A DNA stretch of 64,000 nt from Salvia splendens (taxonomy: Eukaryota > Streptophyta > Magnoliopsida > Lamiales > Lamiaceae), in the NCBI RefSeq assembly GCF_004379255.2, contig NC_056049.1, forward strand, positions 9,796,001-9,860,000, written 5' to 3'. A model generated the notes under the pieces. The model saw only the letters and a list, made by a program, of their open reading frames with translations. It did no database searches and was not told the DNA's origin. Position numbers and translations under genes: made by a program. Each line of letters opens with the position of its first letter. The first letter of the stretch is position 1. Positions 9,929 through 21,386 of this stretch are shown piece after piece.

Positions 9929-12818
9929 TTACTGGCGAGAGTTAGGCACGAGTAGTAGAATGTCGTCCACCACAGATGCCTCCATTCCATCTCTGTATGG
10001 ATTCACCCTGTGTCCATTCACCATAAAGGAAGGTGAGTCATGATCGCTCCCCTAGAGTTCGATTGCTCCATTAGCTCTGATGGCGACGATGGTATAAGGG
10101 CCTATCCACCTTGACCGCAACTTTCCGGGCATCAATTTGAGTCTTGACTGGAAGAGAAAAACTCTCTGGCCCACCTTGAGTTCCTTCTTGCGAATGTTCT
10201 TGTCATGCCTCATCGTTGTCTTCTCCTTATACCACATGACCGAATCGTAGGCATCAAGGTGGAGCTGTTCAAGCTCTTGCAGTTGCATTCTCCTCTCTTC
10301 AGCACCCGACTCGGCATTCAGGTTCATTTCTTTAATTGCCCAGAAAGCCTGATGCTCGACTCCCACCGGCAGATGGCACATCTTCCCAAATACCAACCGG
10401 CATGGGGACATTCCGATCGACGTCTTAAAAGCGGTCCTGTAAGCCCAGAGCGCATCCTCCAGACGACGGCTCCAATCCTTTCTTGTGGGTTAACCATTTT
10501 TTCTAAGATCGCCTTGATCTGTCTGTTAGATATTTCAGCTTGGCCATTGGACTGCGGGTGGTAAGGTGTGGATAGGCGGTGGTGGACTCCATACTTTCTC
10601 ATTAAGGCTTAGATGGTTCTACTGACGAAGTGAGTTCCCTGATCAGAGTTAATGGCCTGTGGCACCCCATATCGGGTAAAGATGTTCGACTATAAGAATT
10701 TCACCACTTCCCTGGACTCACACGTCCTCGTCGCCTTCGCTTCTATCCATTTGGACACATAGTCCACTGCCACTAGGATGTAGAGATTGCCTTCAGAGGA
10801 TGGGAATGGTCCCATGAAATCCATTCCCCACACATCGAATATGCCACAAAGAATTATGGGGACCTGAGGCATCTCGTCTCTTGTAGAAATCCCTCCTGTA
10901 AGCTGGCATCTTGGGCACCTCTTGCAGAACTCATAAGCGTCTCTATGGATGGAGGGCCAGTAGAAACCGCTGTCAAGTACTTTCCTCACTGTTTTCTTTG
11001 GCCCGAAGTGACCACCACAGGCTAGTGTATGGCAGTGGACCAACACGTCCTCTTGCTCCCAATCTGGTGTACAGCGCCGGATGATTTGATCCGCCCCCAT
11101 CTTCCATAGGTAATGATCATCCCAATAGAAGTATCGGGAGTCGCTCTTCAGTTTCAGCTTCTGCGATCTTGTAATCTCACTACTTCCGGGTAAGTCGCCC
11201 GTTACCAAATAATTGGCCATGTCAGCAAACCATGGCTCATGTGGCTTGTGGTGCCCCTTTGTTCCTTGGTCAGCTTGATCAACTCCTTCTGCTCGGTTGA
11301 TCCACGGAAGTTCAGGTGTTGACTTAATCAGATATAGATGATCCTCAGGGAAAGCGTCAGAGATAGCCTCCCCATTATCTTCTTGCAGAATTCAGCTTAA
11401 ATGATCAGCCACTCTGTTCTCGCTTCCCTTTTTATCAACTGCTTCCCAATCAAACTCCTGTAGAAGGAGGACCCATCTGATCAGACGCGGCTTTGACTCC
11501 TTTTTTTCCAGTAGGTACTTGATCGCCGCATGGTCAGTATAGACAATCACCCTTGAACCTAACAGGTAGGGCCTGAACTTCTCAAAGGCATAGACTACCG
11601 ATAGCATCTCCTTTTCGGTCGTGTCGTAATTCTTCTGTGCTTGATTTAGAGTTTTGGAAGCATAGAAGATAACGTAACTCTGTCCATCAATCTTTTGACC
11701 TAATACTGCCCCTACTGCATAATCACTGGCATCGCACATCACCTCAAAGGGGTGACTCCAGTCGGGCGCGCGTATGATCGGAGAGCTTATCAGTCTGTTC
11801 TTCAGTAGTTGGAATGAGTCCTTGCAGGCATCAGAAAATTCAAACTTCACATCATTGTGGAGCAGCCTCGTCAGGGGCTGGGCTATCTTTGCAAAGTCTT
11901 TGATAAATCGTCTGTAGAAGCCAACATGCCCTAAAAAGGCTCTGATCTCCTTCTGGTTGGTGGGGTACGGTAGTTTTGCAATGACCGCTATCTTAGCTTG
12001 GTCGACCTCTATTCCCCTGCTCGACACTACATGCCTAGGACAATTCCTTTGGTAACCATAAAATGGCACCTCTCAAAGTTTAAAACCAAGTCCTTTTGCC
12101 GGCATCTTTCCAACAATTTGTTTAGACTATGCAGCCCTTGATCGAATGTGTCTCCATAGACAGTAAAGTCATCCATGAAGATCTCTATGCAGTCCTCTAA
12201 CAAATTAGAGAAGATGCTCATCATGCATCTTTGGAAAGTGCCCGAGGCATTGCAGAGGCCAAAAGGCATTCTTCGATAGGCGTAAGTGCCGAAGGGACAT
12301 GTAAAGGTAGTCTTCTCTTGGTCTTCCGGATTCACCGCGATCTGGAAGTAGCCACTGTACCCGTCGAGGAAACTGAAATATTGTTTCCCAGCCAACTTTT
12401 CAAGCCTCTGGTCAATGAAGGGCAGAGGGAAGTGATCCTTCTTCGTGGCTGCGTTCAGCTTCCTGTAGTTAATGCACATTCTCCACCCAGTAACTGGCCT
12501 TTTCGGAATCAATTCATTCTTCTCATTCTTTACTACTTGGATTCCCCCTTTCTTTGGCACCATGTGCACTGGGGCTGACCCAGTTACTGTCCGGAATGGA
12601 GTAGATAATTCCTATCGAGACCAACTTGACAATTTCCTTAAGCACCTCTTCCCTCATGTTGGGGTCGAGCTTACGTTGTTGGTCGCGGTGTGGTTTGGCT
12701 CCTTCTTCCAGTCGGTGCATGCATAAGTCTGGGCTGATGCCCACCGGGTCTGTCAGCTTCCAACCGATAGCCTTCTGATTTCTTCTCAACACTTCCAGCA
12801 ATCTGTCTTCCTGCCCCT
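9929..12818 (-). pseudogene. A2 pol, RT-RNase H-integrase part
   Basis: Read on the minus strand, this begins at the C1 insertion and runs leftwards. RT lies at about 12750-12030, with [32 protein letters not shown] and the catalytic box [12 protein letters not shown]. RNase H lies at about 12000-11390 ([24 protein letters not shown]). Integrase lies at about 11220-10330, with a zinc-binding [12 protein letters not shown]...CKRCPRCQ module, [10 protein letters not shown] carrying the first core Asp, and NGQAEISNR carrying the core Glu. The C-terminal part has [13 protein letters not shown] and ends at a TAA (9929-9931). At least three frame changes and one in-frame TAG near 10052 make it non-functional. 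The RT N-terminus continues at 21125 beyond C1. Confidence 0.9.
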
Positions 12819-12823
12819 GGGTC
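12819..12823. repeat. C1 target-site duplication, left copy (GGGTC)
   Basis: GGGTC directly precedes the C1 5' LTR and recurs directly after the 3' LTR at 21125-21129. It also appears at 22133-22137 because that end was later duplicated. Confidence 0.9.
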
Positions 12824-14276
12824 AGTTAGGGTTTGTATACTAGAAATCACCTTTCGAGTGATTGAATACTGTAAAACTCTAATAATTATTTTCCAATGAA
12901 TGCAACAGATTATTTTTGTCATAATGTTGTTATGTTTTACATTTAATGGATGTTTATTGCATATTTACGAACATAACATAAGTCTAAGTCTTTGTTCTAG
13001 TAGACCGGTTGTGGGCTGCGCTCAATTTAAGGTACGCGGTCAGTTCTAAACAAAGAAAAATAAGAATTTCACAACCCAAATAGACCTAGACTACGTATCG
13101 TGAAAGGTTGCAATGTCAGTCCAATTATTTCTAAGCCTTATTGAAATATGATGACGTTGGTGTGGTATAGCACTGAATGGATCTAACAGCAAGACAAGTC
13201 TTTATGATATCTACTGAAAGACGAGGTCTTGATAATTAATTTCTTAATCAATGTACATTAGCATTGAGCATACGATATTGAGTATCTACTACTTTAACTT
13301 ACCAAAGGTGCGGGTTTTTCGTCACCTAACGATCCAGGTAAATTGGGTAGTGGTGATCATTGTGTAGCGGTGCTAGGATTGCTATTATGTTGAATCGTTT
13401 TCGAGCAGAGTCTCCTTTGATAACATCTACAAGAGGAGCTCGAAACGAGGTTTTATTATTCAGAACCTAGCTAGTTGGAGTTTAATTACTCTGTGAATAA
13501 TAAATAAGAGTTTCTTGCTAAGTCCACTCTTGGAGAGAATAAAATATGTTAATTAATAAAGTCCATAGCAGACATTAATTAATTAATGGATGTTTCTATC
13601 TTAAGCGCGGGAAATGAATTAAACAAATAAAAGGAAACCCGGAATACTTGTAATTTTGGATTTGGAAAGGCAGTGCAATATTACTTCTGTAGTGGCTGCT
13701 TGTAATATTCCAATATAAGCTTATATTAAATTGTGAGTTCAATTTAATTAGTAAAAAGCTAATTGGGTGAGGCCATGTCCAAATTCTTCCTTAGATCCCT
13801 GACTGGGCCCAACATGTGAATTAATATAAATAGGAGAATAAATGAGACAAAAAAATAATAATTATTGCTAGAATTTTCGTCCCCCTCTAGAAAGAGAGAT
13901 AATTAGAAAATTGCTCCCTCCGTGAGCTGAGTTCTGTCTTCGTTATTCGAGTCCTAGTATTCTGGTGAGATTTGCCCACACAAATATCAGTATAAAGTCC
14001 GGGACACCAGTCAGAAGATCAGAGGTCGAGTACTGAAGATCTTTACGTGGAGACGGAGTAAGCCATCATCGATTCTTGATTGAATCAACGAGGTAAATTG
14101 GCTAATTCCGTATTGAGCATGTTTTAGGGATTTTATATGCTAAAGCATGTTTTAATTCAAGTTATGAGCATGATACATGTGATATTTACGCGAATAGAAT
14201 TTGTCTAAATAATCTGCTAAATAGATCAATTTTATGTGATCGGAACTCATGCACGTTTCCGCTGCCAACCCCTTCA
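12824..14276 (+). repeat. C1 5' LTR
   Basis: The 1453-bp LTR starts AGTTAGGGTTTG, against TGTTAGAGTTTG in the 3' copy, so the first base of the usual TG is mutated. It ends CCAACCCCTTCA. A TATA-like ATATAAATAG lies near 13825. The LTR is AT-rich and has no coding capacity. Confidence 0.9.
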
Positions 14277-14278
14277 AT

Positions 14279-14292
14279 TGGTATGAGAGCCA
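14279..14292 (+). other. C1 primer-binding site (initiator tRNA-Met type)
   Basis: TGGTATGAGAGCCA lies two bases after the LTR. It differs at one base (G for C) from the usual plant copia site TGGTATCAGAGCC, which pairs with initiator tRNA-Met. Confidence 0.9.
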
Positions 14293-14429
14293 GTCTTTGG
14301 TTCTGATTATTTGGATTTAAATTTTGTGAAATTCATGTATGCATGTATTATTTGATTGCGAAGCATGTTCTTGGTGTTTTGTTTAATTTATTATGCACGA
14401 TGAACTCAAGAACTATCGAATCAAAGAAC

Positions 14430-15028
14430 TTGAATTACTCGATCGTACGAGACGTGCGATTCGTCGGTGCTCGCGCCGAGATGGATTGCACCACGCGCGA
14501 TCGTGAAATAGGGTTGTCGATTGAGTGGGAGTCGATGGATCACGATCACGGGGCGACACGCAGTCGAGAAGGCTGACGTGAAGGCTGGCACGGAGTGTTG
14601 GTTCGTCCGAGAACCTCCGAGACACCAGGCGCTGAGAGCTGGAACCCTAGGCGGAAGGAAGGGTAGCCGGAGCTGGCCGAGAGCGGGCGCGTCGCTGGTC
14701 GAGAGCTCGCGCCACCCCGACGGCTCGGATGGCCCAGACGGGCGTCGAGACGCTGGCCGAGAGGCGCGCGCCGCCTCGTGCACGCCTGGCCGAGAAGCGT
14801 CGACACCCGACGGATCAACGCGCCGAGACGGCGGGGCGCACCTGGCCAAGAGGAGCGACACCGGCGTGCAGGCTCCTGGCCGAGACGATGCGACACCCAA
14901 CGAGCCGCTGGCCGAGACGCTGGCGCGCCACCTGCGCGCTGGTGGCCGAGACGCTTCATGCGTCGTGGTCCGACGAAGAACTCGTCGGATTTTTGTCGTT
15001 CATTGTTCGTGCGAACTTCGTACGATGA
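14430..15028 (+). other. GC-rich repetitive block in C1 leader
   Basis: This 600-bp island is very GC- and CpG-rich, in sharp contrast to the AT-rich sequence on both sides. It contains about eight imperfect copies of CTGGCCGAGAcGCG (starts near 14673, 14695, 14753, 14786, 14842, 14876, 14908, 14942). Its edges carry the inverted 9-mers ATCGTACGA (near 14442) and TCGTACGAT (near 15018). Several overlapping frames lack stops, but this follows from base composition and I do not call a protein. It may be a structured leader or acquired DNA. Confidence 0.6.
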
Positions 15029-16252
15029 GATAACGATGAAAGATTATTTTAATGATTATTTAATTTTTTAATTAAACGATATCATTAAAATATTATTATT
15101 TAATGGAAATAAAATCTTTTTGGAAGATTTACCTAGATTTTAGGAATATTTTTATTATTATCTATATCTATGGCAATTAATAATTTTATTTTATTCCTAG
15201 ATGATATGGATGAGAATAATTTAATAGTTTCCTAATATTTATCTAGATTTTGAGAATATTTTTATTATTATCTATATCTATGGAAATAAATAATATTATT
15301 TTATTCCTAGATGATATGGATGAGAATAATTTAACAGTTTCCTAATAATTATATATCTAGAATCCAAATTAGGATAGATATGTATGAAAACATTAAACAA
15401 TAAATCTTCTCTTCCTAATCTTAAACACGAAAATAATTTGAATTTAATTTTTCATGTCTTATTAAGAATTAAATAATTTAATTATTTTAGATATTTCTTG
15501 TAGTAGACATGAATAAGAATTAAATACTGGAACATTATTTTCTTAATGGAAGACGCCAATTAAATATAAAAGATTCAATTATCCAGCATATTAAATACCA
15601 ACAGAATTTAATTAAGCCTTAATCTGCCTCAAGGCTAAGGATAATTGAATAAATACCATAACCCAAAATATCTAAGCTGTAATTACGAACTCAACGTTTG
15701 TATATGGTCTCCACCAATTAGTCTGTAATATATGAAGCTGTTTCCAATATTATCGCCACTTGCACTGTGGGGACAATAATCCTAGGAAATAGCGAGTTCA
15801 TAAGGCGGACTTCTCAAATATAAATAGTATGAACTAGAATGTGGTTTCCAATATTATCGCCACCTGCTCTGTGTGGACAATAATCCTAAGAAACTGCGAG
15901 ATTCAGAAGTTCACACAGGATTTATGGGATAGCTTGATTTTGTTAGCAACACATAAGCATTGTTATGGGAGTGTGTTGTAGAAATGAGACTCTGTAATGC
16001 TAAAGAGGTGGTCTTGCTTAGGCAACATTAGGCGGCCATGCCACTCTGTGGTCTCTGGACTATTCGTCGGTGTTGTGACCAGTAAAAATTGTAAGATTTT
16101 AATGCGTATTAACTTCCTCTGGAGGATACAAAATTTTAATTTTACTGTTGTAAGATTTTGAAAAGTTTTATGGTTAATCTAATCAAACTTCTTACATAAG
16201 TTTATGACAAATGGTAAATATTCTGTGTTGCAGTGCAAATCAAATCGTCAAT
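15029..16252 (+). other. C1 AT-rich leader
   Basis: No gene was seen. The segment is AT-rich and contains internal repetition: a block ending TTTATTCCTAGATGATATGG occurs at about 15190-15210 and again about 110 bp later (15300-15320). The phrase TTTCCAATATTATCGCCAC also occurs twice, near 15742 and 15846. It separates the GC island from the gag start. Confidence 0.6.
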
Positions 16253-19200
16253 ATGTCGTTCAATCCTCTTTCTGCAATACTTAAAGAAAACAAACTCGAG
16301 GGCAAAAATTACATAGAATGGAAAACAAAATTTGGACATCGTTCTCACAGCAGATGAGTACATCTTTGTACTCACAACCCGCGACCTCCAATGCCACCAG
16401 CTAACGCTGTGGCAGGAGTCAAAGATGCACACAGACGGTGGCATAAGGCGAATGAGATGACTAAGTTCTATATGTTGGCATCTATGTCATCAGTACTCAA
16501 GCATCAGCATTCAGCCATGGAAACTACCGCCGAGATCATGGAGAATCTCAAGAATCTTTTTGGTACTCAGAATCGAACAGCTAAGTCTCAAGCCTTTCGG
16601 AGTATCATGTCGAAGACTATGAAGGAAGGCTCGTATGTGAGGGACCATGTCCTCAAGATGATGGGCCACCTCAACCAAATTGAGGTCTTGGGAGGGACGA
16701 TCGATCCTGAGTCCCAGGTGACTATTATCCTTCAAAGTCTTCCCCCTAGCTTCCAGCAGTTCAAGCTCAACTTCGAGATGAACAAAAGGAAATACACCTT
16801 GGCAGAGCTGTTTACTGAACTTCAGTCGGCAGAGGACCTTATGGTCCAGGCTAAGGCGGCCATGATGACTTCGGCGCCTCGTTCCTCTGGCTTCATGTCT
16901 AGCGCGGGAAAAAGGCAGGCACCGAACTTAGGACCAGCCAAGATAGCTAAGGGAAAGAAGAAGAAGAGGGCAAACAAGAAGCCCACAGGGAAGTGTTTCA
17001 AGTGCGGTGAGAAGGGGCATTGGAAGCCAGATTGTCCTAAAAAGGGCAAGGCTACAGGTATGCACCAAGCTTTAGTAGTCGAGTCATGTTTGGCTTCGAA
17101 GTCTACTTGCACTTGGGTTATTGACACTGGAGCCACTGATCATATTTGTTTTGATCCTGACTTAATGCAGGTGACAAGACGACTATGTGATCGTGAGATC
17201 GAGGTCCAGCTGGGCGACGCTACAAAAGTGGCGGCCGTAGCAGTGGGAGACATTTATTTGCGTTTTAGTAGTGATAGATTTTTGATTTTGAAGAATGTTT
17301 TTATGATACCTTCTTTTAGAATAAATTTAATTTCAGTTTCTAAATTAGTTTTTGATGGATATTCGATTTCTTTTAATGACAATTGCGTTATTAAGAAAGA
17401 TGGTTCTTATATCTGCCGTGGTATCATGGATAACAATCTGTACACAATTACATCTACACAGTTTAATAATCGCAAATCAGAACTCAATACACCATCGGAA
17501 ATTTCAAAGAAACGAAAGGAACCTTCAAGTTCAATGAACGAAACGTACTTATGGCACCTTAGACTTGGTCATGCTAATGAAAGGAGGATCCATTCTCTTG
17601 TCCAACAAGATCTTATTAAAGATCTAGATGAGGAACCTTTTCATAAGTGTGAGTCATGGTTAGAAGGCAAGATGACCAAGAGGCCTTTTCTGGTTAAGGG
17701 CAACAGGGCCAAGGAAGTACTTGAGCTCGTTCATTCCGATGTATGTGGTCCAATGTCTACTGAGGCAAGAGATGGTTTTCGATACTTCATCACATTTATT
17801 GATGACTTCTCGAAAATTGGATACGTCTATTTGATGCGCCACAAGTCAGAGTCTTTTGATAAGTTCAAGGACTTTAAGACTCTTGCGGAGAAGTATCATG
17901 GTAAGAGTATCAAAAGCCTACGATCTGATCGTGGAGGCGAGTACCTCAGTGCTGAGTTTTTGGACTACTTGTCAGAGTCGGGAATTGAATCCCAACTGAC
18001 TGCACCGGGCACGCCCAAGCAGAACGGCGTGGCTGAAAGAAGGAACATGACCTTATTGAACATGGTCCGATCGATGATGAGTTATGCAAGGCTACCTACT
18101 TCGTTTTGGGGACATGCCTTGCTTTCTGCAAGCCATATTTTAGACAATTATTTACCATCAAAATCCGTACCTACTACTCCTTATGAGTTGTGGACTGGGC
18201 GCAAGCCCAATCTAGCACATCTCAAGATTTGGGGTTGCCCGGCTCATGTATTGGAAAATGATCCAACTAAGCTAGGATCAAGGACGGAGGTATGTTTGTG
18301 TATAGGGTACCCCAGAGGAACGAAAGCTTATGAATTCTTTAGTCTCCGAGATAAGAAAGTTATTGTGAGCACTCACGCCATATTATTAGAGGAAGACTAT
18401 GTAATGAATCATAAACCCAGCAGTGAAGTGACTCTTGATGAGCTAACTTCTGTCACAAATTCCATTAACCAAGAACGAGTACCAAGTGTACAAACAATTC
18501 CAGAAACTTCAACTTCTATTCCAATAATTGTAGTGCCGTGTCGTAGTGGGAGGGTCTCACATGAGCCCGAAAGATACATTGGTTTGGGGGAATCTGTGGA
18601 TCATTCCTCAGACAACAATGTATTAGATCCCTGGAACTTTGCGGAAGCGCTGACAGATGTCGATCATTGCGAATGGGTGAAAGCAATGGATTCAGAACTA
18701 CAATCTATGATAGACAAAGACGTCTACGATTTGTCCGTGCTACCCGAAGGATGTACTGCCATTGGGAGCAAGTGGATATATAAACGTAAACGTGGACCCG
18801 ATGGACGAGTTAAAGTCTTCAAGGCAAGACTAGTGGCTAAGGGGTATACCCAAAAGGAAGGTGTCGATTACGACGAGACTTTCTCCCCAGTGGCCATGCT
18901 CAAATCGATCTGGATACTATTGTCTATAACATCTTATATGGATTGGGATGTATGGCAGATGGACGTTAAGACTGCGTTTCTAAATGGCGGTCTTGAGGAG
19001 ACCATCTACATGGGTTAACCCGAAGGTTATGCCATAAAGGGCAAGGAACACATGGTTTGGAAGCTTAAGCAAGCATCTAGATCATGGAACCAGTGTTTCG
19101 ATCAAACTGTTCGCAAGTTTGGCTTCGAAAAATGCCCAAGTGAAAGCTGTGTGTACAAGAAGGTTGAAAAGGGGAATGTAGTGTTCTTAGTTTTATATGT

Positions 19201-20171
19201 AGATGACATTCTTCTAATTGGAAACAATAAAAAGATGTTGTCATCAGTACGAACATGGTTGTCAAACTAGTTCGAGATGAAGGATATGGGAGACACGGGA
19301 CACATCCTCAAGATCAAGGTTCTTAGGAATCGAGAAAAGAAGATATCGTGCTTATCTCAAGAACCTTACATCGAAACAGTACTTAGTCGCTTTAGCATGC
19401 AGGACGCCAAAAAAGATTTCTTACCTTTTAGACATGGCATCCAAAACGCCGTCTGAGATACATGCAATGAGAAGGATTCCATATGCTTCGGCAGTTGGAA
19501 GTCTCATGTATGCTATGCTTTGTACGAGGCCTGATATTTGCTTTGCTGTTGGCATGGTGGCAAGATATCAGTCGAATCCGGGCCAAGGACATTGGACTGC
19601 CGTAAAGAACATACTCAAGTACCTTAAACGGACTAAGGACTATGCTCTAGTTTACAATGCAGTTGAGCTCTGTCCTTTGGGATATTCTGACTCAGACTTT
19701 CAAGCTGATCAGGACTCGAGAAAATCTACTTCAGGATATGTGTTCACCTTAGGAGGTGGAGCCGTAATTTAGAAGAGTGTGAAGCAGAAATGCATCGCGG
19801 ACTCGACCATGGAAGCCGAGTATGTGGCCACTTTGGAGGCTGCAAAAGAGGCAGTATGGTTCAAGAACTTCCTTATGGATATAGGTGTGGTTGCGAATCT
19901 GCCCAAGAGCATCACAGTTTATTGTGACAATTCTGGTATTGTGGCAAATTCGAAGGAACCAAGAGCTCACTAAGCGAGCAAACACATAGAGAGGAAGTAT
20001 CATATCATAAGAGATATAGTGCAGAGAGGAGACATACAAGTGGTCAAGATTGCGTCAGAGAACAACCTGGCAGATCCTTTTACAAAGGCATTGGCGGTAA
20101 AACCATTCAAGGGCCACGTTGAAGGGATGAGAGTTCGACTCATTCAAGACCTCAACTCGCTTTCAGTATAA
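16253..20171 (+). pseudogene. C1 gag-pol polyprotein, broken
   Basis: An ATG at 16253 (MSFNPLSAILKENKLEG) opens a short frame that ends at a TGA. The frame from 16391 then stays open for 875 codons. In that frame are gag; a CCHC zinc knuckle CFKCGEKGHWKPDC (about residue 202); the protease motif VIDTGATDH (about 243); an integrase zinc region starting WHLRLGH (about 387); the integrase core with HSDVCGP, LRSDRGGEY and NGVAERRN; and the start of RT. RT continues with YVDDILLIG (19195-19220) and RNase H with ADSTMEAEYVA (19795-19830). Lesions include two small indels before 16391, TAA at 19016, TAG at 19268, a deletion near 19435, TAG at 19770 and TAA at 19971. The second Cys of the integrase zinc finger reads Trp (CESW). 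It cannot make active enzyme. Confidence 0.93.
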
Positions 20172-20230
20172 GTGAGAGAAATTTGACGTGTGCACACTGT
20201 TTAGTATACTCGAAAGCTGTTTTGAGTATA

Positions 20231-20241
20231 AGTGGGAGATT
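20231..20241 (+). other. C1 polypurine tract
   Basis: AAGTGGGAGAT directly precedes the TG of the 3' LTR. This is the expected place and composition of the plus-strand primer. The matching minus-strand sequence marks the 3' end of C2 near 33880. Confidence 0.85.
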
Positions 20242-21124
20242 GTTAGAGTTTGTATACTAGAAATCACCTTTCGAGTGATTGAATACTGTAAAACTCTAAT
20301 AATTATTTTCCAATGAATGAAACAGAATTCACCATTCAAGGGCCACGTTGAAGGGATGGGAGTTTCTTGCTAAGTCCACTCTTGGAGAATAAAATATGTT
20401 AATTAATTAAGTCCATAGCAGACATTAATTAATTAATGGATGTTCTATCTTAAGCGCGGGAAATGAATTAAACAAATAAAAGGAAACCCGGAATACTTGT
20501 AATTTCGGATTTGGAAAGGCAGTGCAATATTACTTCTGTAGTGGCTGCTTGTAATATTCCAATATAAGCTTATATTAAATTGTGGGTTCAATTTAATTAG
20601 TAAAAAGCTAATTGGGTGAGGTCATGTCCAAATTCTTCCTTAGATCCCTGACTGGGCCCAATATGTGACTTAATATAAATAGGAGAATAAAGGAGACAGA
20701 AAAAAAAAATTATTGCTAGAATTTTCGTCCCCCTCTAGAAAGAGAGAGAATTCAAAACTTGGTCCCTCCGTGAGCTGAGTTCTGTCTTCGTTATTCGAGT
20801 CCTAGTATTCTGGTGAGATTTGCCCACACAAATATCAGTATACAGTCTGAGACACCAGTCAGAAGATCAGAGGTCGAGTACTGAAGATCTTCACGTGGAG
20901 ACGGAGCAAGCTTTCATCGATTCTTGATTGAATCAACGAGGTAAATTGGATAATTCCGTAGTGAGCATGTTTTAGGGATTTTATATGCTAAAGCATGTTT
21001 TAATTCAAGTTATGAGCATGATACATGTGATATTTACGCGAATAGAATTTGTCTAAATAATATGCTAAATAGATCAATTTTATGTGATCGGACCTCATGC
21101 ATGCTTCCGCTGCCAACCCCTTCA
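20242..21124 (+). repeat. C1 3' LTR with internal deletion and templated filler
   Basis: The LTR begins TGTTAGAGTTTGTATACTAG and ends CCAACCCCTTCA before the TSD. Compared with the 5' LTR, about 600 bp are missing (equivalent to roughly 12910-13505). In place of the missing part lies a 34-nt piece (20331-20364) copied, with one mismatch, from the element's own interior at 20102-20135. This looks like repair of a break with template switching. Confidence 0.88.
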
Positions 21125-21386
21125 GGGTCAACTGACTGTTGATGATGACAGGCTTCGTTTCTTCCTCCCCCAGGTAGACGTACTTTAAATGCGCTGGAAG
21201 GGGCTTTAATTCCTTCGCGGGCTTTGGCTTCTCAGCAGGCAACGAATTTTCCTCTGCTTCCTTTCTCAGCTGTGCGCCTTGATCAAGCCGCTTCTCTAGT
21301 AGATACTTGAGCCTTCCCGCTTGACCTAGCTGGTCGCGGGCACTCGCAAAAATCCATCATCGCTTTCGTGATGGCTTGATCATCCA
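20379..21386. repeat. 1008-bp tandem duplication, unit 1
   Basis: The unit contains the 3' part of the C1 LTR, the TSD GGGTC and about 260 bp of A2 pol. It is followed immediately by a second copy. TCCA occurs at both ends of the unit, so the duplication junction has 4 bp of microhomology. Confidence 0.93.
21125..21386 (-). pseudogene. A2 pol linker fragment, first copy
   Basis: On the minus strand this encodes the stretch between protease and RT, including KELKPLPAHLKYVYLGEEE and VIINSQLT. The RT portion to which VIINSQLT should join lies at 12818, across C1. An almost identical second copy lies at 22133-22394 because of the tandem duplication. It is broken by insertion, so it is a remnant only. 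Confidence 0.85.

Larger units (their letters stand above)
12824..21124 (+). mobile_element. Ty1/copia element C1, complete but defective
   Basis: C1 is an 8.3-kb copia element with a 5' LTR, initiator-Met primer-binding site, long leader, gag-pol in copia order (protease, integrase, RT, RNase H), purine tract and a rearranged 3' LTR. It is bounded by the perfect 5-bp TSD GGGTC inside A2 pol. The LTR length (1453 bp) and motifs resemble the Tork/Angela group of plant copia elements, but I do not assign the lineage firmly. LTR divergence is roughly 3-4 % by eye. Confidence 0.93.

Noticed and set aside
14521..15033. 170-codon open frame in the C1 leader as a gene
   Set aside because: Several overlapping frames on both strands are open in the same GC-rich repeat block, so openness reflects base composition.
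21000..21242. Small frame repeated at 22008-22250 as a duplicated gene
   Set aside because: It straddles the border between A2 pol and the C1 LTR and is doubled by the 1008-bp duplication. It starts at a TTG, not an ATG.
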